Shown here: positions 1-11,600 of the stretch, piece by piece
Numbering within the stretch: position 1 is the stretch's first letter
Layout of the letters: the number at the start of each line of letters is the position of its first letter
Origin: Monosiga brevicollis MX1
Lineage: Eukaryota > Opisthokonta > Choanoflagellata > Craspedida > Salpingoecidae
Direction: 5' to 3'
Assembly (NCBI RefSeq): GCF_000002865.3
Contig: NW_001865061.1
Span: forward strand, 496,869-529,909
Length of the DNA: 33,041 nt
Program-made: the position numbers and the translations under genes
The notes under the pieces: generated by a model
What the model was told of the DNA's origin: nothing
The model's input: the letters and a program-made list of their open reading frames with translations, nothing else
Database searches by the model: none

Positions 1-1
1 T

Positions 2-511
2 TGCAACAGCTGGCAGCCGGAGGATTGGATGTTTCAGCCGCCCAGCTGGGAAAAGAAGGAGAAAGAGGAGGAGGAGGAGAGCCAGCACAGCCCCGAGGCT
101 CAGTCCGGCAATGTGACGCCATGTCAAAGCCGTCAGCCCTCGCACGACGAGCTTTCACTGAAAGACCTCGTCGTGGAAGCGGTCGCAGAGGAAGAGACTG
201 TGCAAACGCAGCAAAGGCCGAAGCCGATGGCTTTCCTGATTGATTTCGACCTGGGTGGGCCCTGTGATAAAGCAACGTATGGACCTCGTTACAACTACGA
301 AGGCGGCCTTGAAAAGTACCGCCACGCCAATGCCAGGCCCGACGAGCGTTTACAAAAGGCGCACGACGGCTATTCTTTGGCACGTGTGGCCGAAGATCTG
401 CTCGAGGACAACGACGCCCGTAAACGGCTGGTCAGGGCGTTGGAGGCGGTCAAGTTGGACGAGGCGATTGAGTTGTGCAGGGCCTGCACTGGGCGTTCAG
501 GGCGTTGCTGA
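2..511 (+). CDS. 3' end of an unrecognised gene (partial, runs off the left edge)
   Basis: Frame 2 is open from the window edge to a TGA at 509-511, giving about 169 residues. The start lies outside or in an earlier exon; the ATG at 29 need not be the start because the frame is open upstream of it and reads sensibly (WQPEDWMFQPPSWEKK). The visible protein has a Lys/Glu-rich stretch, an acidic linker, a hydrophobic motif PKPMAFLIDFD near residue 83, and a C-terminal part that looks helical (ARVAEDLLEDNDARKRLVRA). The AFLIDFD motif vaguely recalls short motifs in centrosomal CEP170-type proteins, but that is too weak to name it. The open frame and the WxPxxW-type aromatic pattern support real coding. 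Function unknown. Confidence 0.5.
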   Translation, partial: CNSWQPEDWMFQPPSWEKKEKEEEEESQHSPEAQSGNVTPCQSRQPSHDELSLKDLVVEAVAEEETVQTQQRPKPMAFLIDFDLGGPCDKATYGPRYNYEGGLEKYRHANARPDERLQKAHDGYSLARVAEDLLEDNDARKRLVRALEAVKLDEAIELCRACTGRSGRC

Positions 512-1921
512 GGCAGCAGCTGGATCATAACGGACATTTGGCCCAGCCATGCAGTCTTGCACATTTACAAGTCTAGTGAAGGACATGCAGCAAATTGGGC
601 CTCGCCTGGAATCGTAAGTTTGGGGGTTGTTGGGCTATCTTCTTTATGCAGTATTGTGGTATCTGCGGCGGGGGCGAGGGGCCCATGTGGCATCACTTTA
701 TTGCTTGGTCGACCAGAGCAATTGAATCAAACATGACGACGGCGGGGTATGGCATCGTCGCCGTGTTGTCAAGGCAAAAAGAAGAATGGAAGGTTGAATT
801 GGGCGGGGGAAGACTCGCCGGCCACCCATCATAAACTTGAAGTCTTATCCGAATAAGCAATCCAAACGAAGTGTAATAGCTTTTTCAACAAACAAGAGCA
901 GAAGCAGGAAGGAGAGGGGCTGAAAATCGAAGCCGGACCTTCATTGTTATGACATTATGAATGAAGCCAGGGTGCTGAATGGCAAAGTGGCGTCAGGTTC
1001 AGTAGTTCATCACGCTTGCGCCGCTCTGGCGCTCCCGTTGGCACTTGTTTTTTTTCCCAGAGCCAGCTTGATTCGGTTCGAGCGGACGCCACGCTGCTAT
1101 TCAACGATGTCAAGTGTGTCGGGGCTCAGGCTCGGGCTGTAATTTCATGTGGTGCGGGTGCCCTGCTCAACTCAAGAATGAATCGTATGGTCGTGCAATG
1201 GTTTGAATACTCCGGATGGCATGGCAATTGAGACTCGAGCGCATCAGCTCTGCTCAAAAAGATTATATGATGCGCGTGAGCAGGAAGGGCAATGTGCAAG
1301 ATTTGCTATAGGGTCGAAATGTGAATTGAAAAATGTGCTGGGCGTGTGTGCAAGCAGCGCGACACTGGATGAAACCTGCTGGGCCACAGTCTGCTGGCGC
1401 ACAGGCAAGAAAACGATTCTCCTCCTTGCAAAACGTTGCACTGCTGCAAGTGGAGCTGGCACAATGGGCCCTGTAGAGTGCCCACGTTTTCATCAAACCG
1501 GACATTCAGAACAAGGCAAGATGCATGATGGCAAGCGAGCCCGCACCTCTGTGCCAGCCGGCTTGTGTGGTGATCAAGTGCACCGTCCACATGCTTAAAG
1601 CCTCGAATTCAATGGGCGGTTCGGATCGAGGAAGCTGCAGAGAATAGAGAGAGGAACATGCAGCGCGGTAGTAGCGCTTCCTCCCTACTGAACACGACAA
1701 CCACCCAGCAGTCGCCAAGCGATGATGGTGTCGCTTAACATCTCTTGGCAGTCTTGTTATCGAGTGCAACTCTCTTATTTGAGATGCATTGGAAATTCAT
1801 TCTCTGGTTAGACCTTTACTTCAACACTAATATTGGAACAGTCGCCAAGGTGATCTCTGGATTGCCAGCACGATTGCTTCCTCCTCTCTTCACCACATTC
1901 TCTCTATCAAACTCTCAGAAA

Positions 1922-1952
<31 letters not shown>

Positions 1953-1958
1953 GCTCTC

Positions 1959-2027
<69 letters not shown>

Positions 2028-2210
2028 TGTCTGTGTCGCGAGTCATGGCGATGGTCTAGTCCAGAGCGCGCCTCGTCTCTCACTCCCTCACTCACTCACT
2101 CACTCGCTGCTCAAGACCCTGCCCTGAGTAGTCGCTGCACGGCTGCGGGCTTTGGGCTGTGGGGGGGCTTCACTTGAAGAGCCTTGTAGGTTGTTTCATC
2201 AGTCTTCGTC
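512..2210. other. Intergenic region between the left partial gene and NEK10
   Basis: No convincing gene is visible over about 1.7 kb. Open frames here (for example 1203-1598, 131 residues) are Cys/Arg-rich, have no recognisable motif and overlap equally long frames on the other strand, as expected by chance at this base composition. The right part holds the CT microsatellite at 1922-2025 and a short ACTC run at about 2080-2106 before the NEK10 start, so the NEK10 promoter and 5' UTR probably lie in the last few hundred bases. No TATA box or polyadenylation signal stands out. Confidence 0.5.
1922..2025 (+). repeat. (CT)n microsatellite upstream of NEK10
   Basis: About 104 bp of nearly pure CT on the NEK10 sense strand, with three interruptions (one TCTATC, two TCGC). 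It ends about 185 bp before the NEK10 ATG. It is one of three CT tracts in this window that lie upstream of a start codon on the sense strand. Confidence 0.95.
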
Positions 2211-5200
2211 ATGGCTGAAGCGTTGGCCGCCGAGCTGTCTGCGCAAATGCTCGCCACGCCCTGTCCGGGTCTCGATGAGAACAGCATCGAGGAGGAGGCG
2301 GCGTTGCTCAAGCGCTTGGCCAAGTCCATTCGCGATCGACGCCAGTTTTGTTCCTCCCGTGAATTTGTGACCCTGTTTGCACACCTCGCCCAGCACCGCC
2401 TGGCCCCCATGACCCCGCGCCTTGCTGAGCTGGCCAGCTCCACTTCGACCGAGGTCGTCAGCTTTGAACCCCCTCTCGTTCTCCACTTGGTTCAAAGTGC
2501 TACCCTACTACGCATCCTGGCTCGCGACCCAACGCTTCTGGGCAATGTCTCGGGCCTCCCCTCGCTGGCCCTGGCCTGTATGGACCTCGGACGCGCCTGT
2601 GCGGCCCGTCATCGTACGACGGGCCTCTCCAAGCCCTGGCGCGTCATTTGGGCCGAAGCCAGTTGCCTGCTGGTCAAAGCAAGCGAGGACAATGACGCCC
2701 TTGCTGCCTTGGCCACCCCCACCTTTGAGCGCGAGCTCCTCCGCGACCTGTCTGGCGTTCCCGTCACCGTCCAGCAGAACAATTTGCTCATCCTCCTTGC
2801 CCTCGCTCGCAGTGACGAGGTCCGAGAACGTCTCGGCGCCACCGAGGCCGCCATCGTCTGCATCGAATTGCTTCAAGACTCCTCCACCGCCTGGAGCGTC
2901 AGCCTGGCAGCCGCTCGCCTCCTCGCCCGCCTGGCCGACCAAGCCGTTGTTCAGGACGATTGTGTCACCCACGGCATGATCCACGCCTGCATTCTCCAGC
3001 TGCAGGATCGCAACACTGCACTCCTCCTCCCCACCGTCCAAATTCTTGAACACATTTCCCCAAACTACCAGGAAGAAGTTCGTGCCGCCGGTGCCATTCC
3101 AGCTCTCATTCGGCTGCTCCAACGATTCGGCCCCGAGCTCCCCCCACCCCCTTCCACCGCCACCAGCACCGCCACCGGCCGCCCTCTGCTCTCCGCTGCC
3201 TCTCGCCCCACTTCCTCCCGCCCCACATCGGCCTCGGTGCGGCCCAGTAGCTCTGGGGGCCGTGACACGCCCTCCGACACCAGCTCCAGCTCCCCGGGCG
3301 TTGCAGGAGGACGGCCCATGGTCACCTCCCTCCTGTGTTCAACCTGCTCCGTCCTCACAGATTTGGCGCGCTCGGAGATTAACGCCGTGGCCATCCAAGA
3401 AGCCAATGCCATTTTCCTAGCTGCTTGCTTGCTCATCACCTCCATTCAACTCACCGATGCGGACCAATCGGAGGTACGCCCGAGCCACCACACACACACA
3501 CACACACACACGCCTGCGCACCATCTTCATCCTGACTCCTGTGCTCTCCTTAACCAATGGCAACCCTGCAACCCCTTCCCTGTGGCAACCCATGTATATA
3601 GACAGCCCGTCAGTCGGCAGCCTCGCGCCTAATGGCTTACGTATTAAGGTTGCTGCGCTTTTTATTTTCCGTCGCCCGCAATCGCCGCTTCTTCAAGCGC
3701 ATGTTCCCGCCCGACCTCTTTGCCGACTTTATCGATGTTGGCCACTATCAGTACGATCTGAACAAGTACCGCATCATGGCCAAGGTCATCCTGCGCATGG
3801 GGGACCGGGCACGACGACGCCTCCACTATGCCGTTCTGGAAACCAGCGTTCACAACGAACCCATCAAACGCATCAACAACTATCAAGTCTTTGAAATTCT
3901 TGGGTTCGTGCAACTGTCCCCCCTACACGCACTTGCCGCTGTGAACCCGCGCACTTGACTGCTAACCCCTGCCCTCCCACTCATGTCCCCCTGCCTGCGT
4001 GTCCTTGCCACCCCCCAGCTCGGGCTCATTTGGCAGCGTCTATCGGGCCAAACAAATCATCGACGAAAGTGACAGCAAGGCAGGGCGCACTGTCGCCCTC
4101 AAAGAAATGCCCCTAAAGAACCCGTTGTTGTTCGGTTCGACAGATGCCGAGCGTAGCCACAGCCTCAAGCTCATTGAAAATGAGGTATGCCTCCCCTTTT
4201 GAACGACCATCCAAGCCCAGGCATCAAACCGGTCCCGTAACCGCTGCGGCCCTTGTGCCCACAGATCTCCATCATGGAAAATGCCAAGCTCAAGCATCCA
4301 AACGTGGTCAAGTACATGGACAGCTTCGTAGACGGCTCCAACCTCTATGTCGTCATGGAAATGGTGGAGGGTGCTTCCTTGCAGGAGAACGTCAACGCCC
4401 TGAAGGAAAAAGGGCAGACGTTCCGTGAGACCCGCATCTGGCGAATTGCCATCCAAATTGTCAACGGGCTTCGCTATATTCATAAGGATTGTAAAGTGGT
4501 GCGTTACCCTTGACCTGTTGTTGCATGCGACTCCATGTGCACAGAGGGGACAGATGGTCTCTTCCAACGACCTGCTGGAGTTTAAACGTGTACTTCAGGC
4601 CCATAACCCCACTGCATCCCGCTGTGATTGCTAGGTGCACCGTGATGTCACCCCCAATAACATCATGCTGGGCTGGTACGACAAGGTGACGATTATTGAC
4701 TTTGGCCTTGGTAAGCACGCTAGGTTTTTGTTCTTGTTAGATGTGCCAAACGAGCAAAATCCAACTGTGGCTGGCCGAACCCCAAACTCACCCCGTCTGC
4801 TTGCTTCTTTCTTCCTTGTTTTCCCGGTGGTCAGCGCGCAAGGGACAGACCGGCAGTACGCTTATGCAGTCCTCCGTGGGCACCTTGTGCTATTCATGTC
4901 CGGAGATTGTGACCGGCGCGCCTTGTATGTTTGCTTTCCTCAGCTCGCTTGGATGGCCCTGACGAGGGGCTCCGTCTCCTCAATCTGCAGCTGCTCTTCA
5001 CCACGCATGTTTGTTTTTGTTTTGTGTTTTTGTTTTGTTTTGTTTTGTTTTGTAGATGGTGCGAAAAGCGATATATGGTCACTTGGGTGCATTTTCTATC
5101 AACTGGCCACACTGGAGCCGCCGTTCAACACCACGAACATGCTGGCTCTTGCCAAGCGCATCGTGGAAGCACGGTATCCGCCCCTGCCAGACACCCAGCC

Positions 5201-6236
5201 TGAACTCCTGCGCAACGTCATTGATCGCTGCTTGACTGCAGACGCCGCCAAGCGTCCAGATATTGATGAGGTGTGCCATCTTTTGGGCCCGGTGATCATG
5301 CGGGAGTACAACGATGCCGTACTGACGTTGGAAGTCAAAGACCGCATCATTTCACAAGAGCGATCGCTGAAGCAACGGCTGCGAACCGAAGCTCAGGAAC
5401 AAAAGTCGTCCTTTCGTAACTTATTGCGCATGGCACATGGCTCGGCCGTCAATGGCCATGGGTCACGCTTGCCCTCGGTGCTCGAGTCACCGGGTGCTTT
5501 GTCGTCGAGTATGACGTCCAACTTGTTTCTTACCCAGCGTGGCGTGGGCAGTGCCTCTGCCTCGATGAATCACGGCGCTGGTGCCCTGCGCTCCGCAAGT
5601 CGCAACGGCCGTGGCTCTGGCGGCAGTGGCGGTGAAGGGCCCATTTCTGTGCGCACTGAGGAAGAAGAAGTCTTTGATGAGGGTGGCCCACCCGAGGGAC
5701 GTTCTCGGGCGGCGAGCGAGCGCTCGGAAGCTGGTCTGCGCCTGCCCACTTCAGCATCCAGTACGATGCGCCACTCGCGGCCAGCCAGCGGCATCGCCAA
5801 GACCCTATTGATCCCAACGCAGGAGTTGCGGCCAATCCAAGACCCGACGGTGTCGCTGCTGCAGCCCTTGCACAAGCTGGTGTTTGTGTGCAATCGTCCT
5901 GCACCGCGGCAAGCCGACCCGGCGCGCCACGTCATCACGCATTTTCGGCGTGAACTGTTTGCATCGGGCCCCACAGCATTTCGCACACATTTGCAGCGCC
6001 TATCACAGGCAGCTGATGCCGCCGTTGGCATCGACTTTGGTCCCGCGGCCGCAGCCGTTCGGCAATGGGTTGAAGGACCGGAAACGAGTGAAGGCATAGA
6101 GCCCAGTTTCGATGGCAACACCACCCGCATGCTCAAGATTGATCCAGATATGGTGGATCGACATAGTCTCACATACCGCCAGCTACGGCAACTTATTGAG
6201 CAGCAAGCAAATGTGCTGGGCTATTACGATGCATAG
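2211..6236 (+). CDS. NEK10: NEK10 orthologue, armadillo-repeat NIMA-family kinase
   Basis: Seven exons: 2211-3473, 3614-3903, 4019-4184, 4265-4498, 4635-4710, 4835-4924, 5056-6236; all GT-AG, phases agree, 1,099 aa (human NEK10 is about 1,170). Residues 1-421 (exon 1) carry the helical armadillo region and then a Pro/Ser/Thr-rich linker. The kinase starts near residue 518: P-loop GSGSFGSVY, beta-3 Lys546 (VALKEM), catalytic loop HRDVTPNNIM at 653-662, DFG at 673-675, activation segment SSVGTLCYSCPE, then YGAKSDIWSLGCIFYQ. The usual HRDxKP lysine is threonine, as in human NEK10. After the kinase come a coiled-coil-like stretch, a Ser/Gly-rich region and a conserved tail (LHKLVFV near the end region, C-terminal LTYRQLRQLI...LGYYDA) resembling the human C-terminus. 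NEK10 is a cytosolic kinase linked to ciliogenesis and DNA-damage signalling. Both ends are long exons; the kinase core is cut by five introns. Confidence 0.95.
3488..3512 (+). repeat. (CA)n tract in NEK10 intron 1
   Basis: Short CA run on the sense strand, starting about 15 nt after the GTACGC donor at 3474. Two other intronic dinucleotide tracts in the window are also CA on the sense strand. Confidence 0.9.
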
Positions 6237-6805
6237 TGGAGGCACAAGGGCGATTCATGGCTCTCACTCGTACGTCAATCAGGCAGAAACTTGCCAACTT
6301 TGGGCTGGGCTCAACACAACAAACCATTATAATTGAATTTGAAGGCCTTTTTTTTTTTTTGTAGAAATTTAATCGGGAGATGATGCGTTTCTTGTGGCTG
6401 AGTCCAACCTCCTTCTCTCTTGACCGTGCAGCTGTGCCAGCTCATTTGCGTAGATAGGGATCTGGGAGTGCGCATGTAGACATGCCACTGCTTGAAAAAG
6501 AGAGTTTTTGAATAATTTTGGTGGCATTTCTTCGAAATTTTTTCCATAGCAATTGCAATTGTTTTTTTTTTCTTAAGCACTTGAACCATCCAAGTCAGGC
6601 TCTACAATGTGAAAGAACGGATAAGATGCTGATAAGCTAACTGTGCGCTTTGCTCAAACCGTCAAATGTGATTTCGCTGCATTTCGCTGCATGGCTCCGT
6701 TGTCGAGGTCGGTCATCAATTTCAAATTTGTGCAACAAAACGAAACGAAGAAGACACCACCGCGGGTTTTCTTATCATTAACAACAAGCTTCGTGGCCAT
6801 CAGGT
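6237..6805. other. Tail-to-tail spacer between NEK10 and the 447-aa gene
   Basis: The two genes converge here, so this 569-bp stretch must hold both 3' UTRs and termination regions. It is AT-richer than its surroundings and holds T runs at about 6349-6360 and 6561-6570. No exact AATAAA is seen on either strand close to either stop. Open frames here are short and featureless. Confidence 0.6.
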
Positions 6806-8149
6806 CTAGCTGCTTTGGGGGAAGACATTGTAGTTGGCCACGGGGACGGGGACGGGCTTGTAGGGCTCGTCCTGAACCTTTTGCCACACGCCATGGTGCT
6901 CGTGAGTCGTGAGTTCGTGCTTCATGAAATCAAACTCGGCGTCGTTGAGGCGCCCGGTGGCACCGCAGCTGGCGTAGAGGGCCTCGAGATCGTCAACGGC
7001 GGCCTTGACATCAGCGGGCGAGGGCACACCGCCTGCCACTGTGTAGTACACGACGACGGTCACGGTGCAGGGGGCAGGCTGACGCTTGGGGCTCTTGACG
7101 GAGAGGCCACTCCAGGTATCTACTTGAGAACCGCGAGACACGCGAGCCGCGTTGGCGGTGCCTGAGAGCAGCTCCCTGCAGGCGGCTTTGCTTCGCAGGC
7201 GTCCACGGTGGGCGACACAGCTGGAGCTTGAAATTGAGGGGCAGGGAGGTGCTCCTCCTCCGGGCATGGGAAAGGCGCTGCACGCGATTGCGGGGAAGGC
7301 AGCGCCGTCTTGCAGAGCCATAGTATAGTCGTGGCGGCTACGGCTACGGGGCTTTTGCACCAGGGGAACTTGGACCGTCATGAGGACGTTGAAGCGGGTG
7401 CCCATGGCGGGGATACCGATCACGCTGGCCGTGGCCTTGCCACGCGCGAGGGCGTCTGCCCGTTCGGCCTCGGTCTCTTCCTGTGCACCGCCCACTGCGT
7501 GGGAAGAGCGTTCAGCCTCAAGCCAGTAGCGGTGAATCTGACCATCGTGGCAGGCATGGTGATAGAGCTTCTTGGCGCCGCGTCCATCCTGCTGCACAGC
7601 CGTGCCTTGGGTTGTGCAAAGGAGGAGCAAGTTGCGAGGGTCACTGTCATCGTGGGTGTTGTAGTTGTAGGCTTCGGTGCAAAACTCCAGAGCGCCGCGC
7701 TGGCGTGCATCGTCTTGCACGGGCAGAAACACGGTTTGGAAGCGAATCGAGACCTTGTCATCCACGAGCTGAGCATCTAGGTCGGTGCCGGCCGGGACGC
7801 CAGCGTAGCCACCATACTCACCCGCCCGCCGCAAAAAGGTGCGCAGTGTGATGGGGCTGAGGGTTGAGGCATCTTCAAGGTGACTGCCCACAAGCAGGGC
7901 CACTTTGTCGGACGAGACGACGCCCAGCTTTTCATTCCAGTTGTCGGAACGTAGCGTGTACAAAGGCCGGCCGTCCTTGGCCCACAAGCGGGTATCAGTG
8001 ATGTTGCCGCCGATGCTGGAAAGCTCACCGCCCACAGTACCGCGTTGTGCGTCGTCCCAAGAGACGGCCTTGCAGCTATAACCGCGAGGCCGAGCCACGG
8101 CATCGAGAGCCGCCTGCACGCTGCTCAAACTGGTCGAGTGTGTGCTCAT
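6806..8149 (-). CDS. Conserved-looking protein of unknown function, single exon, 447 aa
   Basis: One uninterrupted frame from ATG at 8149 (MSTHSTSLSSVQ) to a TAG at 6806-6808. The frame is open above 8149 but only through a GTG, so this ATG is chosen. The sequence is highly structured: SWDDAQRGTVGGELSSIGGN at residues 31-50, LYTLRSDNWNEKLGVVSS, VSIRFQTVFLPV, EFCTEAYNYNT, NLLLLCTTQGTAVQQDGRGA, KKLYHHACHDGQIHRYWLEAE, then GKATASVIGIPAMGTRFNVL. The second half has a less ordered Ser/Cys-rich insert and ends with a C-terminal module (VTVVVYYTVAGGVPSPADV...). No signal peptide or membrane span. I have an impression that proteins with these motifs recur in diatoms and other algae but cannot name the family or a reaction. 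Being intronless among intron-rich neighbours is notable and is compatible with transfer or retroposition, though not proof. Confidence 0.88.
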   Translation of the reverse strand: MSTHSTSLSSVQAALDAVARPRGYSCKAVSWDDAQRGTVGGELSSIGGNITDTRLWAKDGRPLYTLRSDNWNEKLGVVSSDKVALLVGSHLEDASTLSPITLRTFLRRAGEYGGYAGVPAGTDLDAQLVDDKVSIRFQTVFLPVQDDARQRGALEFCTEAYNYNTHDDSDPRNLLLLCTTQGTAVQQDGRGAKKLYHHACHDGQIHRYWLEAERSSHAVGGAQEETEAERADALARGKATASVIGIPAMGTRFNVLMTVQVPLVQKPRSRSRHDYTMALQDGAAFPAIACSAFPMPGGGAPPCPSISSSSCVAHRGRLRSKAACRELLSGTANAARVSRGSQVDTWSGLSVKSPKRQPAPCTVTVVVYYTVAGGVPSPADVKAAVDDLEALYASCGATGRLNDAEFDFMKHELTTHEHHGVWQKVQDEPYKPVPVPVANYNVFPQSS

Positions 8150-8322
8150 GACTGCTACGTTGTCGCTGCCACAGGCAAGGAATGCTGCTGATGTTCTCGG
8201 TCGAATAGCCACTGAACAGAAAGAGTACGCTGACCAAGGATCAAGGTCGAGATCAAGTAAAATGCAACTCCATGAGATTTCGTGTCGACGTGTGTGACAA
8301 AACTAAAAGGTGTAGAGAGAGT

Positions 8323-8368
<46 letters not shown>

Positions 8369-8655
8369 AAAAAAGAAAACACATGTAGCCGACGCCAAAG
8401 TTGGCGTGGCTCTTTCTTCTGACAAACATGGAACCCTTCTTGACGATGATCTGGCGGACTGAATGCCATCTGCTCGTCTTCTCGCCTTTTCGTATGATTG
8501 CATCTCTTTGCCTTTGTGGGTCTCTAGGAGTATCGATCAATTTCATTGGTGTCGAGAAGAAGAAATTTACAAAATCCGGAAAACGAAGCTCCACTCATTA
8601 TCAGCCATGCGCCAGAGGCGCTGCCCCGTCCTATCCTGTCAAAATAAGCACACCG
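8150..8655. other. Spacer between the 447-aa gene start and the HTT 3' end
   Basis: About 500 bp. On the minus strand HTT ends at 8656 and the next gene starts at 8149, so this holds the HTT 3' UTR and the promoter and 5' UTR of the 447-aa gene. It contains the GA tract at 8327-8366 (CT on the sense strand). No additional gene seen. Confidence 0.6.
8327..8366 (-). repeat. (CT)n tract upstream of the 447-aa gene
   Basis: Reads as GA on the plus strand, therefore CT on the sense strand of the gene that starts at 8149. It lies about 180 bp upstream of that ATG, much like the CT tract before NEK10. Confidence 0.9.
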
Positions 8656-11600
8656 CTATCTCTCGGAAGCTTCCACGGTGTTTGAACTTGTCGCATGCGA
8701 ATCTGTAGCCAGGTCCGGAGAAGGGGGCCCGCTCAGGTCCACAACCAGATTGGTTGTGTCATCCGCATCACCCGCTTCGGCACCAGCCGCCTCCAGACGC
8801 AAGGCTAGGGTCAGCTGAATCTCCGGCATAACCTCCTTGCACACGGTCGTTAGCACCTGCAACGCTAGATCTGCAGTTTCCAGACGAAGCTCAGGCCGCT
8901 GGCGCAGAAAACAGGTGATCCCGGTGCTCAGCAAACGATCGAGCGTGGCTCGAGACGCTCCCCGCTCTGCACACACCGGTGCCAGGGCCCGGAAGACTGG
9001 GTTGGGCACAGCCGCCAACAGTAGAGCTGCCATGACTTGCTTGACAAACGGCGAGTGTACATAGTTGCTCAACGATTGTGCCACCCAGTCACACACGGCT
9101 TCGCCATGTGTCGTCATCAGGTTTCCAAAGACTGCCAGGGCAAAGTGTGTTTGCGTGCCCAGCCTCTGCATGTACGTAACCACATCCAGCCGAGACGAGC
9201 TCATCACCATCCCACTCAAGCCCCGCGACCATCGGCCCATCAAATCTTTCAGGACGTCTCGCGCGGGATAGCAGTAGCGCAGCATGTCCACCACCGCCAC
9301 CGCCACCGACGCGCTCTGCCGCTGGGCGGCTGGCAGGGATGTCAGGTAGTCCACCCACTCCATCGGCACATGACTCATCGTCGAGCTCGTGTCCTGGGGC
9401 CCGGCAGGCGATTGCATCTGCTCAGACCCCAGCTTAAAGTGACCCGCCGTATACAGGGCTGCCAAGAGAAACGTCCACACATGCCCGCCCAAGGCCGTGT
9501 CCACGTCCGGGCGCAGGTTGGCCCGCACGATGCTCTGCCTCACACACTCGCACTCGCCCACACTTAGGACAAAGTTGAGTAGCATGTGCTCCAGGCACGC
9601 ATACAGGGCCTCCAGTACAGATGCTTCGAGCTCCCGCGACGCAAACTCGACCAGGGACGCCAGTACGGACACCACCCGCCCGACAAAACCCGTCTCCACG
9701 CAAGCATCACGAAACTGGACGACCATCTCTGCGACCAGCAATAACACTGCCCTCAGTACTGCCGATTGGGGAGGAATGTGCTCGTCGTTGGCAGACGATG
9801 AAATACTCAGGGCTGACGTCAGAGACGTGACACAATACGTCTGCACCTCCACCAACAAAACCTCGTGATTCACGACATTGAGCGAAGGCATGGCCACCCT
9901 ATATACGCCATCAGACACGAGCGAGCTTGTGAGAAAAAGCCAGATGAAGCCACGCCAAGGCCATCACGCACAAAGCCGCCCGCCGCTGATCATCCATTAA
10001 ACGTGTGGCCGTCACGACAAATACATCGCTTACCGCACGGCATTGAGCGCAGCAGTTTGCATCGAAGGCCAGGCGTGGCGTAGACCCCTGAGAAGAGCTG
10101 CAAAAAATACTTCGTCTAGTCCCACCTGTGCGTCCTGCACGGGGCCAAATCGCGAGTAACAGTGAGCAATAGTTACGTCGACACCGCATCGGCGCATCAG
10201 AGCGTCGAGCCATGACGGGGGAAAAAAAAAAAAAACCCCCGAGAGAAAGAGAAAGAAAAAGGAAAAGCCCCCCCCTCCCCCTCCCTAAACCTCCAAAACT
10301 CCCAGTGTCTGACAAAGCTTGCTTGACGATCCCTTGGCTCGAGACGTACCACAGCCACCAAGGCTTGCTGCGCCGTGGCCACCGCGGGTATGAGATGCCG
10401 CAGCAGCAGGTAATCCTCCTCATCGGCCTCGTGTAACAAGGTGAGCAGACACGAGTGGATCGTTTGCAGTAAAGTCCGATCAGCCACCTGCTGAGCCAGG
10501 AGCTGCAAACAGCGTGCCACACGGAGGCGCAACTGCACAGGCCCATCAAGTAAAAAGTGGGCACATCCAAAGACGGTCCAAACCAAACGTAAGTGACACG
10601 CTATTTCAAAGCACAATGCAAGGGGCGATGGCTTGCGTACGTGGTGGTCGTTGTCTCCAGAGGCTTGTTTCTTGATGATGCTTTGGATGAGCTCAAGATA
10701 GTCATTTAGGCACTGGCGAGCCGGTGTAGACAGCTCCAGACCGTGGGTATTGTGATATTGTGATTGCAGAGGTAACAACATCTAAAGAGCACAACACAGG
10801 CCCACGCAGAGGAAAAAAAAAAGACTGCATCAGAGCCAGGCCAGCCAGGATCGAACCGGCAGGGTGTGACCCGGATCAGTGGGATGTGTTTCGGATCAAT
10901 GTTTCATGCCCAGTACGAACCGAGTGACGGCGGAAGATTGAGGCGTTGTGGGCTAGCTGCAAGAGTAGCGAGGAACGAGAACGCCCAAAACTGCTCAAGG
11001 CCAATAGTAATCGTACGCCAGCCTGGCTTTGCATAAAGTTGGGTCGCTTGTAGTTGAGGAACGGGCAATGCGAGTCTGTGATGACCGGTGCCACATGCGC
11101 CGAGCTACATTGGAGGTGAAAATTGACCATTTGCTGCTGCAAAAGTTGTTCCAGAAGCGCCAGCATGCCTCCCAGGCTGCTACACACGCCTCGGCAGCGC
11201 TCGCCGGGTTCGGGATGCTGATCGCGGAAGGCAAGTACGTCTCGGAGCCACGTCCAGAGTGCCTCCATCGTCTCCATGTGGTCCGGCAAGAGCGGCTGGC
11301 TATGCTCCAAGGCCCCTCGTAGCCGCTCGACCACCGAAGAACACACCAAATCGTCCTCTAAAAGCTGGCGCCGCATCTCCAAGCCCTGCGATCCCTGCAG
11401 CTCGGCCAAAAACTCCCCGTGGTGGCGGGATGGCTTTGCCGTCTCTGGATTGCAGCACAAACCCACCTGGTGGAGCTGCATTTGCACGGCATGGGCCAGT
11501 CCCGCCACGGCATTGTTCAAGGCCACCCGCAAGTGCGCGGGCAGGCGAGGGGTCGCACGCAAATCGCTACAACCACCCTCAAGTTGCAAAGCCTCTCCAA

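Noticed and set aside
1203-1598. 131-aa frame in the spacer before NEK10
   Set aside because: Cys-rich, motif-free and matched by similar frames on the opposite strand; no support.
2508-3122. 204-aa open frame antisense to NEK10 exon 1
   Set aside because: It mirrors the coding frame in GC-rich sequence, has no family motif, and the sense strand is clearly NEK10.
5570-6172. 200-aa open frame antisense to NEK10 exon 7
   Set aside because: Same reason: shadow of a well-supported sense exon.
8150-8212. N-terminal extension of the 447-aa protein starting at 8212
   Set aside because: The codon there is GTG, not ATG; the first in-frame ATG is at 8149.
10844-10860. tRNA T-arm-like sequence on the minus strand (GCCGGTTCGATCCTGGC)
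   Set aside because: The stem-loop is good, but the upstream sequence has no matching acceptor strand, D arm or anticodon arm. It lies in an HTT intron and is likely coincidence.
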